Below, piece by piece: positions 52,966 to 60,859 of a DNA stretch of 64,000 nucleotides. Within the stretch, counting starts at the first letter, position 1, and each line of letters starts with the position of its first letter. Origin of the DNA: Saccharibacillus sp. O23 (GTDB lineage: Bacteria > Bacillota > Bacilli > Paenibacillales > Paenibacillaceae); the NCBI RefSeq assembly GCF_002205895.1, contig NZ_NJDE01000003.1, forward strand, positions 62,001 through 126,000. The letters run 5' to 3'. The notes beneath the pieces were generated by a model, which was not told where the DNA came from, made no database searches, and worked only from the letters and a program-made list of their open reading frames with translations. Made by a program: the position numbers and the translations under genes.

Positions 52966-54286
52966 CGACGGCAAACCTCCTCTGTACCCGCCTCAGTTTG
53001 ACCGCTCCCGGCACAAAATCGTAAAGCGCGAATTCGATATCCGGCGTTCTCGCGCCGATCCGTTCGCAGAGCTGCGCGAGCGCTGTTCGGATCTGCCGCT
53101 CCGCGGTCGAAGCGTCGGCTCCGTCGGCCGTTTGCAGCTCGACGGTCAGCCGCTCGGGCGATTCCTGAATCGCGCGGTACGCTTCCACGGCTTCCGAAGC
53201 CGCGATGATCGTCCGGGAGACGAAGTCCGGGAACAGCGTGACGAATCCGCCGCCGCTTATTTTCGGCAGCACGAACAGATCGTCGCTGCGCCCTTCGATC
53301 CGTTCGATCGCCGCGAAAGGCGACCCGCACGGGCAAAGCTCGCGGCTTTCGGTCAGCAGGTCGCCGAGCCGGTAGCGAACGATCGGCTGAGCGAAGCGGA
53401 AGAAATCGGTGACGATCGGAACGAAGACGCCCCGTTCGCGGTCGACGTAGTCTTTTTCGATATGGACGACGTCTTCGTTCAGATGCAGCGTGCCGTGCGA
53501 ACAAGCCGCGCCCAGAAACCCTTCGGTACATTGGTACACCTGATGAATCCGGCGGCCGAACGTTTCTTCGATTACCCGCCGATCGAGCGGATCGAGCACC
53601 TCGGCCATCGCGACGAGATGCCCGGGATCGATCTTCAGCCGCCCCGCTCTAAGCTCGCCCGCCAGCATCCGCAGCATCGACGGCGGCGCGGCAAGCACGC
53701 TCGGACGCTGACCGTTCAATCGCGCGACGTGTTCGTTCAGCGGATTCAGCAGATCGTAGAATTCGAACGCGATCCGGCGGCTGCGCACCGAACCGTACAG
53801 ATTGCTGTCTGCGCGCAGAAAAAAAGCGATCTGATGCCGGCCGAGCAGCGAACCCGGCAGCACGCGCTGAAGGATGGTCCCCGTCCAAGCGAGCCGTTCC
53901 CGGCGGCTGACGAGAAACAATCCCCGGCTGCCGGACGTTCCCGAAGACAAGCCGATCGTCAATCCGCCGATTTCCGGCGTGAAATCGCGCGTCTGCTCGG
54001 CTTCGAGCGCCAGCTTCATCGCGTCTTCCCGTTTGATGCCGGCCGTGTTCAGGGTATCGAAATGGTCCATCATGGCTTTCTTGTCGATCTGCGGAAAATG
54101 GCGCCAATCCTGCACGTCCCGGCCCTGCCACAATTCGCGGTAAAACGGCGACGCCGCGCGAACCTCTTCCAAATGCCGGATAATGCGCGGCTCCCGCCAA
54201 CGTTCCAGACTTTCGCGGTCGCGAAACGCCGCTCGTCTTCGAGCCGCCGCGTACTGCATCGCGATGCGAAGCGGGTCGGTGTTCAT
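52943..54286 (-). CDS. Adenylate-forming enzyme (PaaK / F390-synthetase-like)
   Basis: 447 residues. AMP-binding features of the phenylacetate-CoA ligase/CapK group are LSSGTSGSRG (phosphate loop), YQCTEGFLGAACSHG (ATP pocket) and RYRLGDLLTESRELCPCGSP (hinge with a CPCG metal-binding-like pair). It should activate a carboxylic acid as acyl-AMP, then pass it to CoA, a carrier or an amine. It belongs with proteins annotated F390 synthetase-related, for which no substrate is established. AGGAGG lies 8 bases before the ATG. It is followed, overlapping, by the GNAT-like gene and preceded by the metallo-hydrolase gene. Confidence 0.85.
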   Translation of the reverse strand: MNTDPLRIAMQYAAARRRAAFRDRESLERWREPRIIRHLEEVRAASPFYRELWQGRDVQDWRHFPQIDKKAMMDHFDTLNTAGIKREDAMKLALEAEQTRDFTPEIGGLTIGLSSGTSGSRGLFLVSRRERLAWTGTILQRVLPGSLLGRHQIAFFLRADSNLYGSVRSRRIAFEFYDLLNPLNEHVARLNGQRPSVLAAPPSMLRMLAGELRAGRLKIDPGHLVAMAEVLDPLDRRVIEETFGRRIHQVYQCTEGFLGAACSHGTLHLNEDVVHIEKDYVDRERGVFVPIVTDFFRFAQPIVRYRLGDLLTESRELCPCGSPFAAIERIEGRSDDLFVLPKISGGGFVTLFPDFVSRTIIAASEAVEAYRAIQESPERLTVELQTADGADASTAERQIRTALAQLCERIGARTPDIEFALYDFVPGAVKLRRVQRRFAVDERMEPV

Positions 54287-54452
54287 TGCGGATCCCTCCT
54301 TTGAATAAAACGGCTAAGTGCAGCGTTTCGAACCGAAAGTCGAATTCGGCTTGCGGGTCGGCGATACTTTTCGGTCCGGCAGCTCCATTCCAATTGCCGA
54401 TCCCGATTGCCGAAAAGTGCCTGAGCCGCAGTCCGCTCCCGCAAACGCGCGG

Positions 54453-55601
54453 CTACAGCGGCGCGCCTTCGGCCGCGTAAAGCCGTTCCGCTTCGGGGCA
54501 GTGCGAAGCGAGGATCGTCAGTTCCGGGAACGCTTCATGCAGTTCCCTAAGCGCGCGGAAGCTGTCCGCGTAGGCCCGGCGATCCGGCATGATGATGCCG
54601 GCCAGCGCGCTCGGCGGGCGATTCTCGCGGTAAGCCGCCGCCGACCAGGCGGCATCGGCGCAGAGCAGCGCCGGACCGCGCTCGGTGCGCAGCAGCAGCC
54701 CGATCTGCCCGTAAGCATGGCCGGGCAGATCGACGGCGAGCAGGCTGCCGTCGCCGAGCACGTCGGTCACTCGGCGGAACGGGAAGCGCGGCAGCAGCGC
54801 TTCCGGTACTTCGATGCGCGACTCCGGCGCGAACGGCCGGGCGCGGCGGTCGAAATCGCCGGGCAGCAGACCCGGCAGAAAGCCGCGCTTGACGGCGCGG
54901 ATGCCGCGAAGACGGCGCATGGATTCGAGCGCCTCCCGCTCGTACAGGAATTCGGCCTGCGGGAAATCATGCAGGCCGGCCACGTGGTCGGCGTGAAAAT
55001 GCGAGACGACGATCTGCCGGATGCTTTCCGGCGGAATGCCCGACGCGCGCAGCCGCTCGGCCGCGCTCTGACCCGCTTCGAACCGCACCGGCGTGACCAT
55101 GCGGTAGAGCCGGTCCGGGAACGGGTCGGTCTCGCGGAAAAACCGATCCGAATAGCCCGTATCGAACAGGATCGGCCCGGCCTGCGGATGTTCGATGCAG
55201 GCGAACAACGCCGGGATGCGCACGCTGCGGAGACTGCCGCCGCGTATCGTCACCCATTCCGGATGCGTGCAGCTTCCGGCGGAGAAGACCCTCAGTTTCA
55301 CGCGCGGGGCGGAGCGGCCGATCGCCTCCCATAAGCGATCCAATTCCGAGCGGTCCCGTTTCGTCGCCGTTTCCGTTTGCGGATCCTCTATCCGAACTAT
55401 ACGAGCATCTTCCCGTTTATTCGATCCTTTTTCGTTCACTTCCCGTTCGTTCGATTGTTGCACATTCGTTTCTCGTTCGACAGGGACGCGCCCGGCAGAA
55501 GCCGAATCCGACGACGCGGCACTCCCTGAAGCTCCGCGCACCGAAGAGGAAGCGGACGAAGCCGAAGCCGCGGTTTGCCGCTCTTTTTCGATCTTGCTCA
55601 T
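54453..55601 (-). CDS. Metallo-beta-lactamase-fold hydrolase
   Basis: 382 residues. Zinc ligands appear as SHFHADHVAGL (HxHxDH), GHAYGQIG, an Asp in LLCADAAW and a late His in ASHCPE, so a two-metal site is likely. Lactonase- and thioesterase-type hydrolases share this plan (compare AttM/AHL lactonases). The first 90 or so residues are a Ser/Ala/Glu-rich, probably disordered extension unusual for the family. Start: ATG 55601 overlaps the stop of the dehydrogenase gene (ATGA); AAGGAGG lies 12 bases upstream. Its place in the cluster suggests release or hydrolysis of a pathway intermediate. Confidence 0.85.
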   Translation of the reverse strand: MSKIEKERQTAASASSASSSVRGASGSAASSDSASAGRVPVERETNVQQSNEREVNEKGSNKREDARIVRIEDPQTETATKRDRSELDRLWEAIGRSAPRVKLRVFSAGSCTHPEWVTIRGGSLRSVRIPALFACIEHPQAGPILFDTGYSDRFFRETDPFPDRLYRMVTPVRFEAGQSAAERLRASGIPPESIRQIVVSHFHADHVAGLHDFPQAEFLYEREALESMRRLRGIRAVKRGFLPGLLPGDFDRRARPFAPESRIEVPEALLPRFPFRRVTDVLGDGSLLAVDLPGHAYGQIGLLLRTERGPALLCADAAWSAAAYRENRPPSALAGIIMPDRRAYADSFRALRELHEAFPELTILASHCPEAERLYAAEGAPL

Positions 55602-56614
55602 TTCGGCATCCCGCCTCCTTCCTGCCGCTGTCGCCACTCTTCGACGAAGCGGCTCAATCCTTCTTCTACGCCGACCGAAGGTTCGTAGCCCAATTTACGC
55701 CGCGCTTCCCCGATATCCAGCGTCTGGCTGCTTCCGAGCATGCCGACCAACGCCCGCGTCAGCATCGGCTCGCCGCCGGAAGGCCGAAGCCGCGCGGCCC
55801 ACTCCATCACCGAAGCCGCGGCGTAAGCGGCGGCGTAAGGCAGGCGTTTCGCGCGCAGCGGTCGGCCGAGCTTCGCGAACAGCAGCTCCGCCGCGTCCGC
55901 GAACCGGATCGGCGACCCGCCGCTGATATTATATGTACCGCCGAGCGCATCCGACGGAGCCGACGCCGCAAGCTTGAGCGCGCGCACGGCGTCATCCACG
56001 TAGGTCAGGTCGATCAGGGCGTCGCCTCCGCCGATCAACGGCACGCCCGTCTTTTCGTTCGCTTCGATCAACCGCGGCAGAATCGTTCGGTCGCCCGGCC
56101 CGTACAAAGCGCGGGGACGCAGCACGATCGTGCACAATCCCCGTTCGGCCGCGCGCCCGACTTCCTGCTCGGCCAGCAGTTTGGTTCGCGCGTAAGCGCC
56201 GGCCTGCGTACGGGGCAGCGGATCGCTCTCGCGCACGCCGGTTCGGCTGCGCGCGCCGAAATATACGCTCGGCGTCGAGACATGAACCAGGCGCGGAACT
56301 CCGTTTCGAAGGCAGGCTTCGGCCACGTTCGCCGTTCCTTCTACATTGGCGGCATGAAAGTCCTCGTCCCGCCCCCAAGAAGCGGAATAAGCGCCGCAGT
56401 GCACCGCGACTTCGAATTCGGCCGAATCGAAGATCCGCCTTACCGACTCGGCGTCGCTCAGCTCGGCCGAAGCAAATCGAACGCCGTCTTGAATCAGCAT
56501 TCGTCCCGCCTGCGGACTGCGTCCCATCCCCGTCACTTCGTGCCCGTCTTCCCGCAAAGCGCGAGCCAGACGCCCGCCGAGAAAACCGGTCGCCCCGGTC
56601 ACCAATATTTTCAT
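55598..56614 (-). CDS. OleD-like NAD(P)-dependent dehydrogenase/epimerase
   Basis: 338 residues, extended short-chain dehydrogenase. The Rossmann motif is VTGATGFLGGRLARAL, followed by LVHVSTPSVYFG and the catalytic YARTK. The C-terminal features (AAAYAAASVMEWAARL, GEPMLTRALVGMLGSSQTLD, LGYEPSVGVEEGL) recall the 3-beta-HSD-like branch that contains OleD, the 2-alkyl-3-ketoacyl reductase of olefin/beta-lactone pathways. With the KAS III-like enzyme in the same cluster, reduction of a beta-keto acid is the likeliest step. AGGAGG lies 7-8 bases before the ATG. Confidence 0.85.
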   Translation of the reverse strand: MKILVTGATGFLGGRLARALREDGHEVTGMGRSPQAGRMLIQDGVRFASAELSDAESVRRIFDSAEFEVAVHCGAYSASWGRDEDFHAANVEGTANVAEACLRNGVPRLVHVSTPSVYFGARSRTGVRESDPLPRTQAGAYARTKLLAEQEVGRAAERGLCTIVLRPRALYGPGDRTILPRLIEANEKTGVPLIGGGDALIDLTYVDDAVRALKLAASAPSDALGGTYNISGGSPIRFADAAELLFAKLGRPLRAKRLPYAAAYAAASVMEWAARLRPSGGEPMLTRALVGMLGSSQTLDIGEARRKLGYEPSVGVEEGLSRFVEEWRQRQEGGGMPK

Positions 56615-56826
56615 CGATATACCTCCTGCTTCCGCGGCCTCGCGGCGCGAAACGTATTCGCTCTGCGCCGCAAAAAGGCCGCCTGCGCAAATCCGTCATA
56701 GCCTTCGCTTTTTTCTGGCCTCGACCCTCTTGCCGGGACCCGCATCCTTCGCGTATACTACGAATTCTCTGTCGATTTTGCGCATTCCTGCCCTTTATCG
56801 AAAGGCGAGAATTCGCTTAACGCCGC

Positions 56827-56997
56827 TGTGTATAACTTTACGTCCCCGTCGGAAACGCTCAAAGAGAGCAAGCTTATCCCTGTTATCCCCCGGATATCCC
56901 CGATTTCGGTGCCAAAAAGGCAAAAAAGAAGCCTGCGAACACTTTTCCACATGTGGATAACGTTTTTCTCCGTTTTATTCTCCTCCGCTTATCCACA
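56827..56997. promoter_or_regulatory. DnaA-box cluster
   Basis: Three exact matches to TTATNCACA (56827-56835 and 56952-56960 on the minus strand, 56989-56997 on the plus strand) plus one near match (TTTTCCACA, 56943-56951, abutting its neighbour head to head). TTATCCCTG and TTATCCCCC at 56874-56891 are weaker boxes. No dnaA, dnaN or other origin genes are nearby. Confidence 0.7.
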
Positions 56998-57155
56998 TCT
57001 TGCAAGAGTCTCTCTTTCTCCGTCTTCTTCTCTGCGAATCGCATGTTTCGCCGACCTTTTCTTTGCCAAAAAGCAAAAGCACCCGCTGCGGTTTCACACG
57101 TTCCGGTCCGTTCCGATCCGTCCCGATCGCGTCGAGTCGAATCCATCTCGGATTT

Positions 57156-57349
57156 CTAACGGAACGAGATGACGCTTAGCGGGCATTCGGAGCGGTTTTG
57201 AAAACCTAACGGATTCAGATGACGCTTAGAAGGACAAAAGACGGATTTTCGGCTTAAAAAGAGGCAAAACGGACGGCTAAGGAATCGACGATCCGTTAAA
57301 ATTTCGAAAAGGATTATTTCGTGCTTCTAAGGGATCTGCGATCCGTTAA
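57156..57349. repeat. Dispersed inverted-repeat element, copy 2
   Basis: Units at 57156-57179 and 57206-57229 (CTAACGGA...GACGCTTAG) and inverted units at 57277-57299 and 57327-57349 (CTAAGG...GATCCGTTA). Spacings of 50, 71 and 50 bases are as in the copy at 25118-25312, and the spacer sequences are similar too (TTCGGAGCG, GAAAAGAGGC-like words). Confidence 0.8.
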
Positions 57350-57624
57350 CGCAGCTTTTGTAAGATTACGCGAACAAATTTCTTGCGAGGTCGGACCGCT
57401 AGCTCCGCCTCCGCGACTTTCAAGGGCAGCCAAAAGCTTTCGGAGAAACCCGCTTCGGAAGAACAAGCAAAAACTTCCGCAGAAAGCACTCGGGAAGCCT
57501 TTGCCGCCGTCTTTCGAAGAAAGCCGTTTCGAACGCATAGGCTCAAGCCTTTCGGCGAAAATCCCTTCGCAAGCGTACTCTCGGTCTCTCGCCGAAAACC
57601 GCTGCGCCGCTTCGAGATCCTACG

Positions 57625-58917
57625 CTAACGACTGTCTCTCGAAGCCGGCTCGCCGATCCCTCCGTTCTTCCGAGTACCGTCGATCGGCCCCGACCCGATC
57701 GGGTCCCCGTTCCAACCGATGTCGTGCACGGAAGCCTCGGACATCGATAGGCCTAACCGGGAAGCGCGGCGGCGAAGTTCCGCCATCATCCGTATCGCCT
57801 GCGGCAGCACGGCGGCGTCGCCGCTTCGAAGCAGCACGTCGCGCGAACCCCGATAATCGCGCAGCCAGCGCGCGAACTTTTTCGGCGAACGCAGTTGAGC
57901 GAGACCGCTGCCGAGCATCGGCAGCATCAGCATCGGCGTTCGGGCCGGGTCGGCGACGACCGTCGCCCGCACGCGTTCGGGATCCGCGAGCGCGTCTAGC
58001 AGATCCGGCGCGCGTTCCGCGCCGGAACCGGGCTTTGCTGCGCCCGTCTGCGGCGCGAGCAGCAGATGCACCCCGCTCGTGGCTCGCGGATTGCATTCGA
58101 TCGGCAGCAGCGCCCCTTCATCCGTGCGGATGAAGTCGAATGAGAGCTGCCCGCTGAAGTTCGTCCGCTCCGCGAAGCGGGCTACCCACTCCCGAGCCGC
58201 CGGATCGGCGTCGGGCAAGAAGCAGACGGACGCTCCGCTTGCCGTCTGCGGCGCTAGGTACGCCGCGTGCGCGAGGAGCCGCCCTTCGTGCGCGACTCCG
58301 TACGTGCACAGCATCTCGCTGCCGGCGAAAGCCTGCGCCACCCAAGACCCGCCCGCGCGGCGCGCCTCCGCGCGCGCTTCGTCCAGCGTCTCGTGCCTCG
58401 ACACGCCGGCCGAGAAGCGGGAAAACTCCGGCTTCAAGATGTAAGCCGCTTCTTCCGGCCGCCGCCGCCGCGGAATCTCGCCGGCGATCTTCGCTTCGCT
58501 CTCCCCGCCCAGCCGCACGGTCTCCGGCACGGCGAACCCCAACCGCGCGCACAACGCGATAAACGCCCATTTGCTGTGCAGTTCGCGCAGCGTGCCGAGC
58601 GGCGGCGCGAGCACGCGGCAGTCCGGGCCGAAGCTGCCCCGGTACTCGGAAATATAGAAGATTTCCTCGCAGGTCGGCAGCAGCAGGCCGATCCGTTCGC
58701 GGCGGACGATGTCCCGCAGCGCGGCCGCGTAGCCTGCCGGGTCCTGCGCCGGCGGCGGCACGCGGAAACTTCGCTTCACCGCGCGCGACGCCGCGCACAG
58801 CGGATGCTCCAGGCACTCGGCGGCATACACCTCCGCGCCCCTCGCCGCAAAGCCGCGCGCCAAGTCCAGCGCGCACGGAGCCCGTCCGCCCGTGATCAAC
58901 ACGCGCAGTCCGTTCAT
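57625..58917 (-). CDS. ATP-grasp ligase
   Basis: 430 residues. N-terminal Rossmann-like part (VLITGGRAPCALDLARGFAA), middle lysines (YILKPEFSRFSAG), and the ATP-grasp metal site SFDFIRTDEGALLPIECNPR with ATSGVH. This is the carbamoyl-phosphate-synthase-like carboxylate-amine/thiol ligase branch, which activates a carboxylate as acyl phosphate. The start at 58917 has GGGGGAG 7 bases upstream. It is the second gene of the cluster, 113 bases after the KAS III-like gene. Together with the adenylate-forming enzyme it gives the cluster two separate acid-activating enzymes. Confidence 0.85.
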   Translation of the reverse strand: MNGLRVLITGGRAPCALDLARGFAARGAEVYAAECLEHPLCAASRAVKRSFRVPPPAQDPAGYAAALRDIVRRERIGLLLPTCEEIFYISEYRGSFGPDCRVLAPPLGTLRELHSKWAFIALCARLGFAVPETVRLGGESEAKIAGEIPRRRRPEEAAYILKPEFSRFSAGVSRHETLDEARAEARRAGGSWVAQAFAGSEMLCTYGVAHEGRLLAHAAYLAPQTASGASVCFLPDADPAAREWVARFAERTNFSGQLSFDFIRTDEGALLPIECNPRATSGVHLLLAPQTGAAKPGSGAERAPDLLDALADPERVRATVVADPARTPMLMLPMLGSGLAQLRSPKKFARWLRDYRGSRDVLLRSGDAAVLPQAIRMMAELRRRASRLGLSMSEASVHDIGWNGDPIGSGPIDGTRKNGGIGEPASRDSR

Positions 58918-59030
58918 GGCGGACTCCCCCTTTCTCGGCTTGCTGCCGAAGCTCTGCCGGCAGCAGCGAATCCGATTCTTCAACGAACAAGACGCTCGTT
59001 TTCGGACTTGATCCGGCCCTTTTTCTTCCT

Positions 59031-60029
59031 TTAATAGACCAGCGCCGCGCCGCCGAGCGACAATCCCGCGGACGTCCCGACCAGAAGCACGCGGTCGCCG
59101 CGTTCCAATCGTCCTTCCCGCACCGCCATATCCAGCCCCAGCGGAATCGAAGCCGCGATCACGTTTCCGTAATGCGGCGCGATATACAGCATCTGTTCTT
59201 CCGAGATGCCGAGCTTGCGCTGAAGCAGCCTCATCGCCATCACGCTGCCTTGATGCGGCACGACCAGCTTGAATTCGCTCATCGCCAGCCCGGCTCCGCC
59301 GAGCAATCGGTCCATGAAGTCCGGCAGCAGCCGCGAAGCTTGACGGAAGATCCCTTCGCCGTCCATCGAGAACAGATAATCGGCCGCCCGATCTTCTTCG
59401 TACAGCGAAGCCGGAACCCCGCTTCCGCCGCCGCGGATCTCCGAATGGTGCGCGCCGCCGCTATGCGTCGTCATCTCGGCGTGCAGGATACGCGAAGCTT
59501 CGTTTTCCGGAGCACGTTCCACGACGGCCGCCGCCGCCCCGTCTCCGAACAAAGCCGCGCTTTCTTTGTTCGACCAATTCAAGCCTTTGGAAGCGATCTC
59601 CGTCGACACGATCAGTATCCGGCGATACCGACCGGCATCGATCAGATAGGACATGACGTCGAGCGCGGTCACGAAGCTGAGACAAGTCGAGTTCACGTCG
59701 AAGCACGGGACGCCCGACTCCTGCTCGCCGAGCGCTTCTTGAATCAGCGAAGCCGTGCACGGGATCGGCTGCTGCATGGTTCCGCTGGCGCAGACGAGGC
59801 AGTCGATATCCGCAAATTGCAGGCCGGCCGCTTGCAAAGCTTCTCGCGCGGCATTCGCGCCCATCTGCGAAGCCGTTTCTTCGCCTACGAAATGCCGATT
59901 GGCTACGCTGGTCTTGCGCAGCACCCATCCCGGTTCCGCCCCCAATCTGCGATCGATCTCTTCGGCGTCGATGCCGCTTCCCGGCAAATATTTTCCGGTT
60001 CCCGTAATTTTGACTCGGCGCATCTGCAT
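59031..60029 (-). CDS. KAS III-like condensing enzyme (FabH/OleA-like)
   Basis: 332 residues, thiolase fold. The triad is visible: Cys in FDVNSTCLSFVTAL (near residue 117), His in VVPHQGSVMAM and Asn in APHYGNVIAAS. IQEALGEQESGVPCFD and GDRVLLVGTSAGLSLGGAAL are FabH-like. FabH starts fatty-acid synthesis, while OleA, PqsD and DarB relatives build specialised products. A stand-alone gene beside tailoring enzymes and away from fab genes points to the second kind. AGGAGG lies 7 bases before the ATG. First full-size gene of the cluster. Confidence 0.88.
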   Translation of the reverse strand: MQMRRVKITGTGKYLPGSGIDAEEIDRRLGAEPGWVLRKTSVANRHFVGEETASQMGANAAREALQAAGLQFADIDCLVCASGTMQQPIPCTASLIQEALGEQESGVPCFDVNSTCLSFVTALDVMSYLIDAGRYRRILIVSTEIASKGLNWSNKESAALFGDGAAAAVVERAPENEASRILHAEMTTHSGGAHHSEIRGGGSGVPASLYEEDRAADYLFSMDGEGIFRQASRLLPDFMDRLLGGAGLAMSEFKLVVPHQGSVMAMRLLQRKLGISEEQMLYIAPHYGNVIAASIPLGLDMAVREGRLERGDRVLLVGTSAGLSLGGAALVY

Positions 60030-60040
60030 TTCTACTCCTC

Positions 60041-60118
60041 CTAATGAGCTGATCGAATTCGATCAAGGGTTATGTCCGTCGGAAACACGCACGGTTCAAG
60101 CGGGTTTTCGAGGGGCAT
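60041..60118 (-). CDS. Possible 25-residue leader peptide before the KAS III-like gene
   Basis: The frame starts MPLENPLEPCVF and ends LDRIRSAH. It has AGAGGAG 5 bases before its ATG, and its TAG stop overlaps the ribosome site of the next gene (TAGGAGG), so the two would be coupled. The last eight codons fall in a palindrome that is repeated 105 bases upstream. It could be a regulatory leader, or a peptide acted on by the pathway, or chance. Confidence 0.4.
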   Translation of the reverse strand: MPLENPLEPCVFPTDITLDRIRSAH

Positions 60119-60234
60119 AACCTCTCCTCTTTATCGATCGGCGTACTCGTGAGCTGATCGAATCCGATCAGCGTACTCGCGAGCCGACCGGAAATAAGGT
60201 TTTACCTCACCTTATTTTCGATCAGCGTACTCGC
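60046..60234. repeat. Palindromes and direct repeats upstream of the biosynthetic cluster
   Basis: Two near-identical dyads (GAGCTGATCGAATTCGATCA at 60046-60065 and a one-base variant at 60151-60170) and three copies of GATC(G/A)GCGTACTCG (60136-60150, 60166-60180, 60220-60234). A separate AATAAGGT/ACCTTATT hairpin lies at about 60192-60215. The layout suggests multiple binding sites for one regulator. Confidence 0.65.
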
Positions 60235-60350
60235 TGGATTTTCGGCACGGTAACGCTTTCTTTTTCCGCTGCCGACCATCTTCTTGATCCGTTATCTTCT
60301 ATTATACGCCGGTTCCTCCATCTCTGTTTCTTCTCTGCCGAAACCACGAC

Positions 60351-60401
60351 AAAAAACGCTCCGGCCGCCGCTCGCTGAATGCGAAGCGCGCCGAAAGCGT
60401 T
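60351..60401 (-). terminator. Rho-independent terminator of the YdjO-like gene
   Basis: AACGCT...AGCGTT with further GC pairing and six T on the minus strand, about 70 bases after the stop. Confidence 0.6.
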
Positions 60402-60471
60402 GCGTGAAACTTGCGATCCCGGTAGGATGCCGATCTCCTCGAGCGAGAAGACTTATTTAAGCGAAAGGATC

Positions 60472-60687
60472 TTATTTGCCCTGAGGCTTCGGATCTCCGG
60501 TCGGATTGGCCAACACCGGAAGCATTTTCGTATCTCGCTTCATCTTCGATGAACAGATCGGGCACGTAGGCTCGTCCTCGAACGAAAAGTTGTCCCTCAT
60601 CCAGCCGTTGCAGTCGTCCTTGACGCAGCTCCATACCGCCGTGCTTTCTTTCACAAGTTCCTCGTCCTGCTTCTTACGAAAATACAT
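60472..60687 (-). CDS. YdjO-like cold-inducible small zinc protein
   Basis: 71 residues. Paired cysteines (WSCVKDDCNGW and TCPICSSKM) should bind one zinc. MYFRKKQDEELVKE and the tail match the cold-inducible YdjO family of Bacilli, whose biochemical role is unknown. GGGAGG lies 9 bases before the ATG. It follows the cold-shock protein gene on the same strand with a terminator between, so it may have its own promoter in the 60690-60800 region. Confidence 0.82.
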   Translation of the reverse strand: MYFRKKQDEELVKESTAVWSCVKDDCNGWMRDNFSFEDEPTCPICSSKMKRDTKMLPVLANPTGDPKPQGK

Positions 60688-60807
60688 GCTCGATGCCTCC
60701 CCATGTCGGATAGGGGCCGCAGCCGGTCCCGATTACGAATGTTGTTGGATTGATGCAGCTCGTACCTGGTCAACACCAAAGGTACCAGATATAGGTATTC
60801 GAATACG

Positions 60808-60844
60808 AAAAAAGACTACTCTTAACGCAACGTTAAGAGCAGTC
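60808..60844 (-). terminator. Rho-independent terminator of the cold-shock gene
   Basis: GACTACTCTTAACG and CGTTAAGAGCAGTC, 3-base loop, six T on the minus strand; 16 bases after the stop. Confidence 0.9.
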
Positions 60845-60859
60845 CGTTCTTCTGTAGGC

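Larger units (their letters stand above)
56615..57624. other. 1-kb non-coding island inside the biosynthetic cluster
   Basis: No credible gene. It holds an AT-richer part with DnaA boxes (56827-56997), a repeat element (57156-57349) and then about 270 bases of unassigned sequence with many short AAGCCTTT/CGAAAA-like words. Frames seen here have no ribosome sites and give Arg/Ser-rich products. Confidence 0.6.

Noticed and set aside
56827-57349. A replication origin (oriC)
   Set aside because: DnaA boxes are present, but there is no dnaA, dnaN, rep or par gene and only a modest AT-rich stretch, so a DnaA-box cluster is the safer call.
57321-58133. 270-codon plus-strand frame across the ATP-grasp gene end and the upstream gap
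   Set aside because: Starts inside the dispersed repeat, Arg/Ser-rich, no ribosome site; most of it is antisense to the ATP-grasp gene.
60029-60300. CRISPR-like array upstream of the KAS III-like gene
   Set aside because: The repeats are few, unequally spaced (30 and 54 bases) and palindromic; no spacers of constant length and no cas genes.
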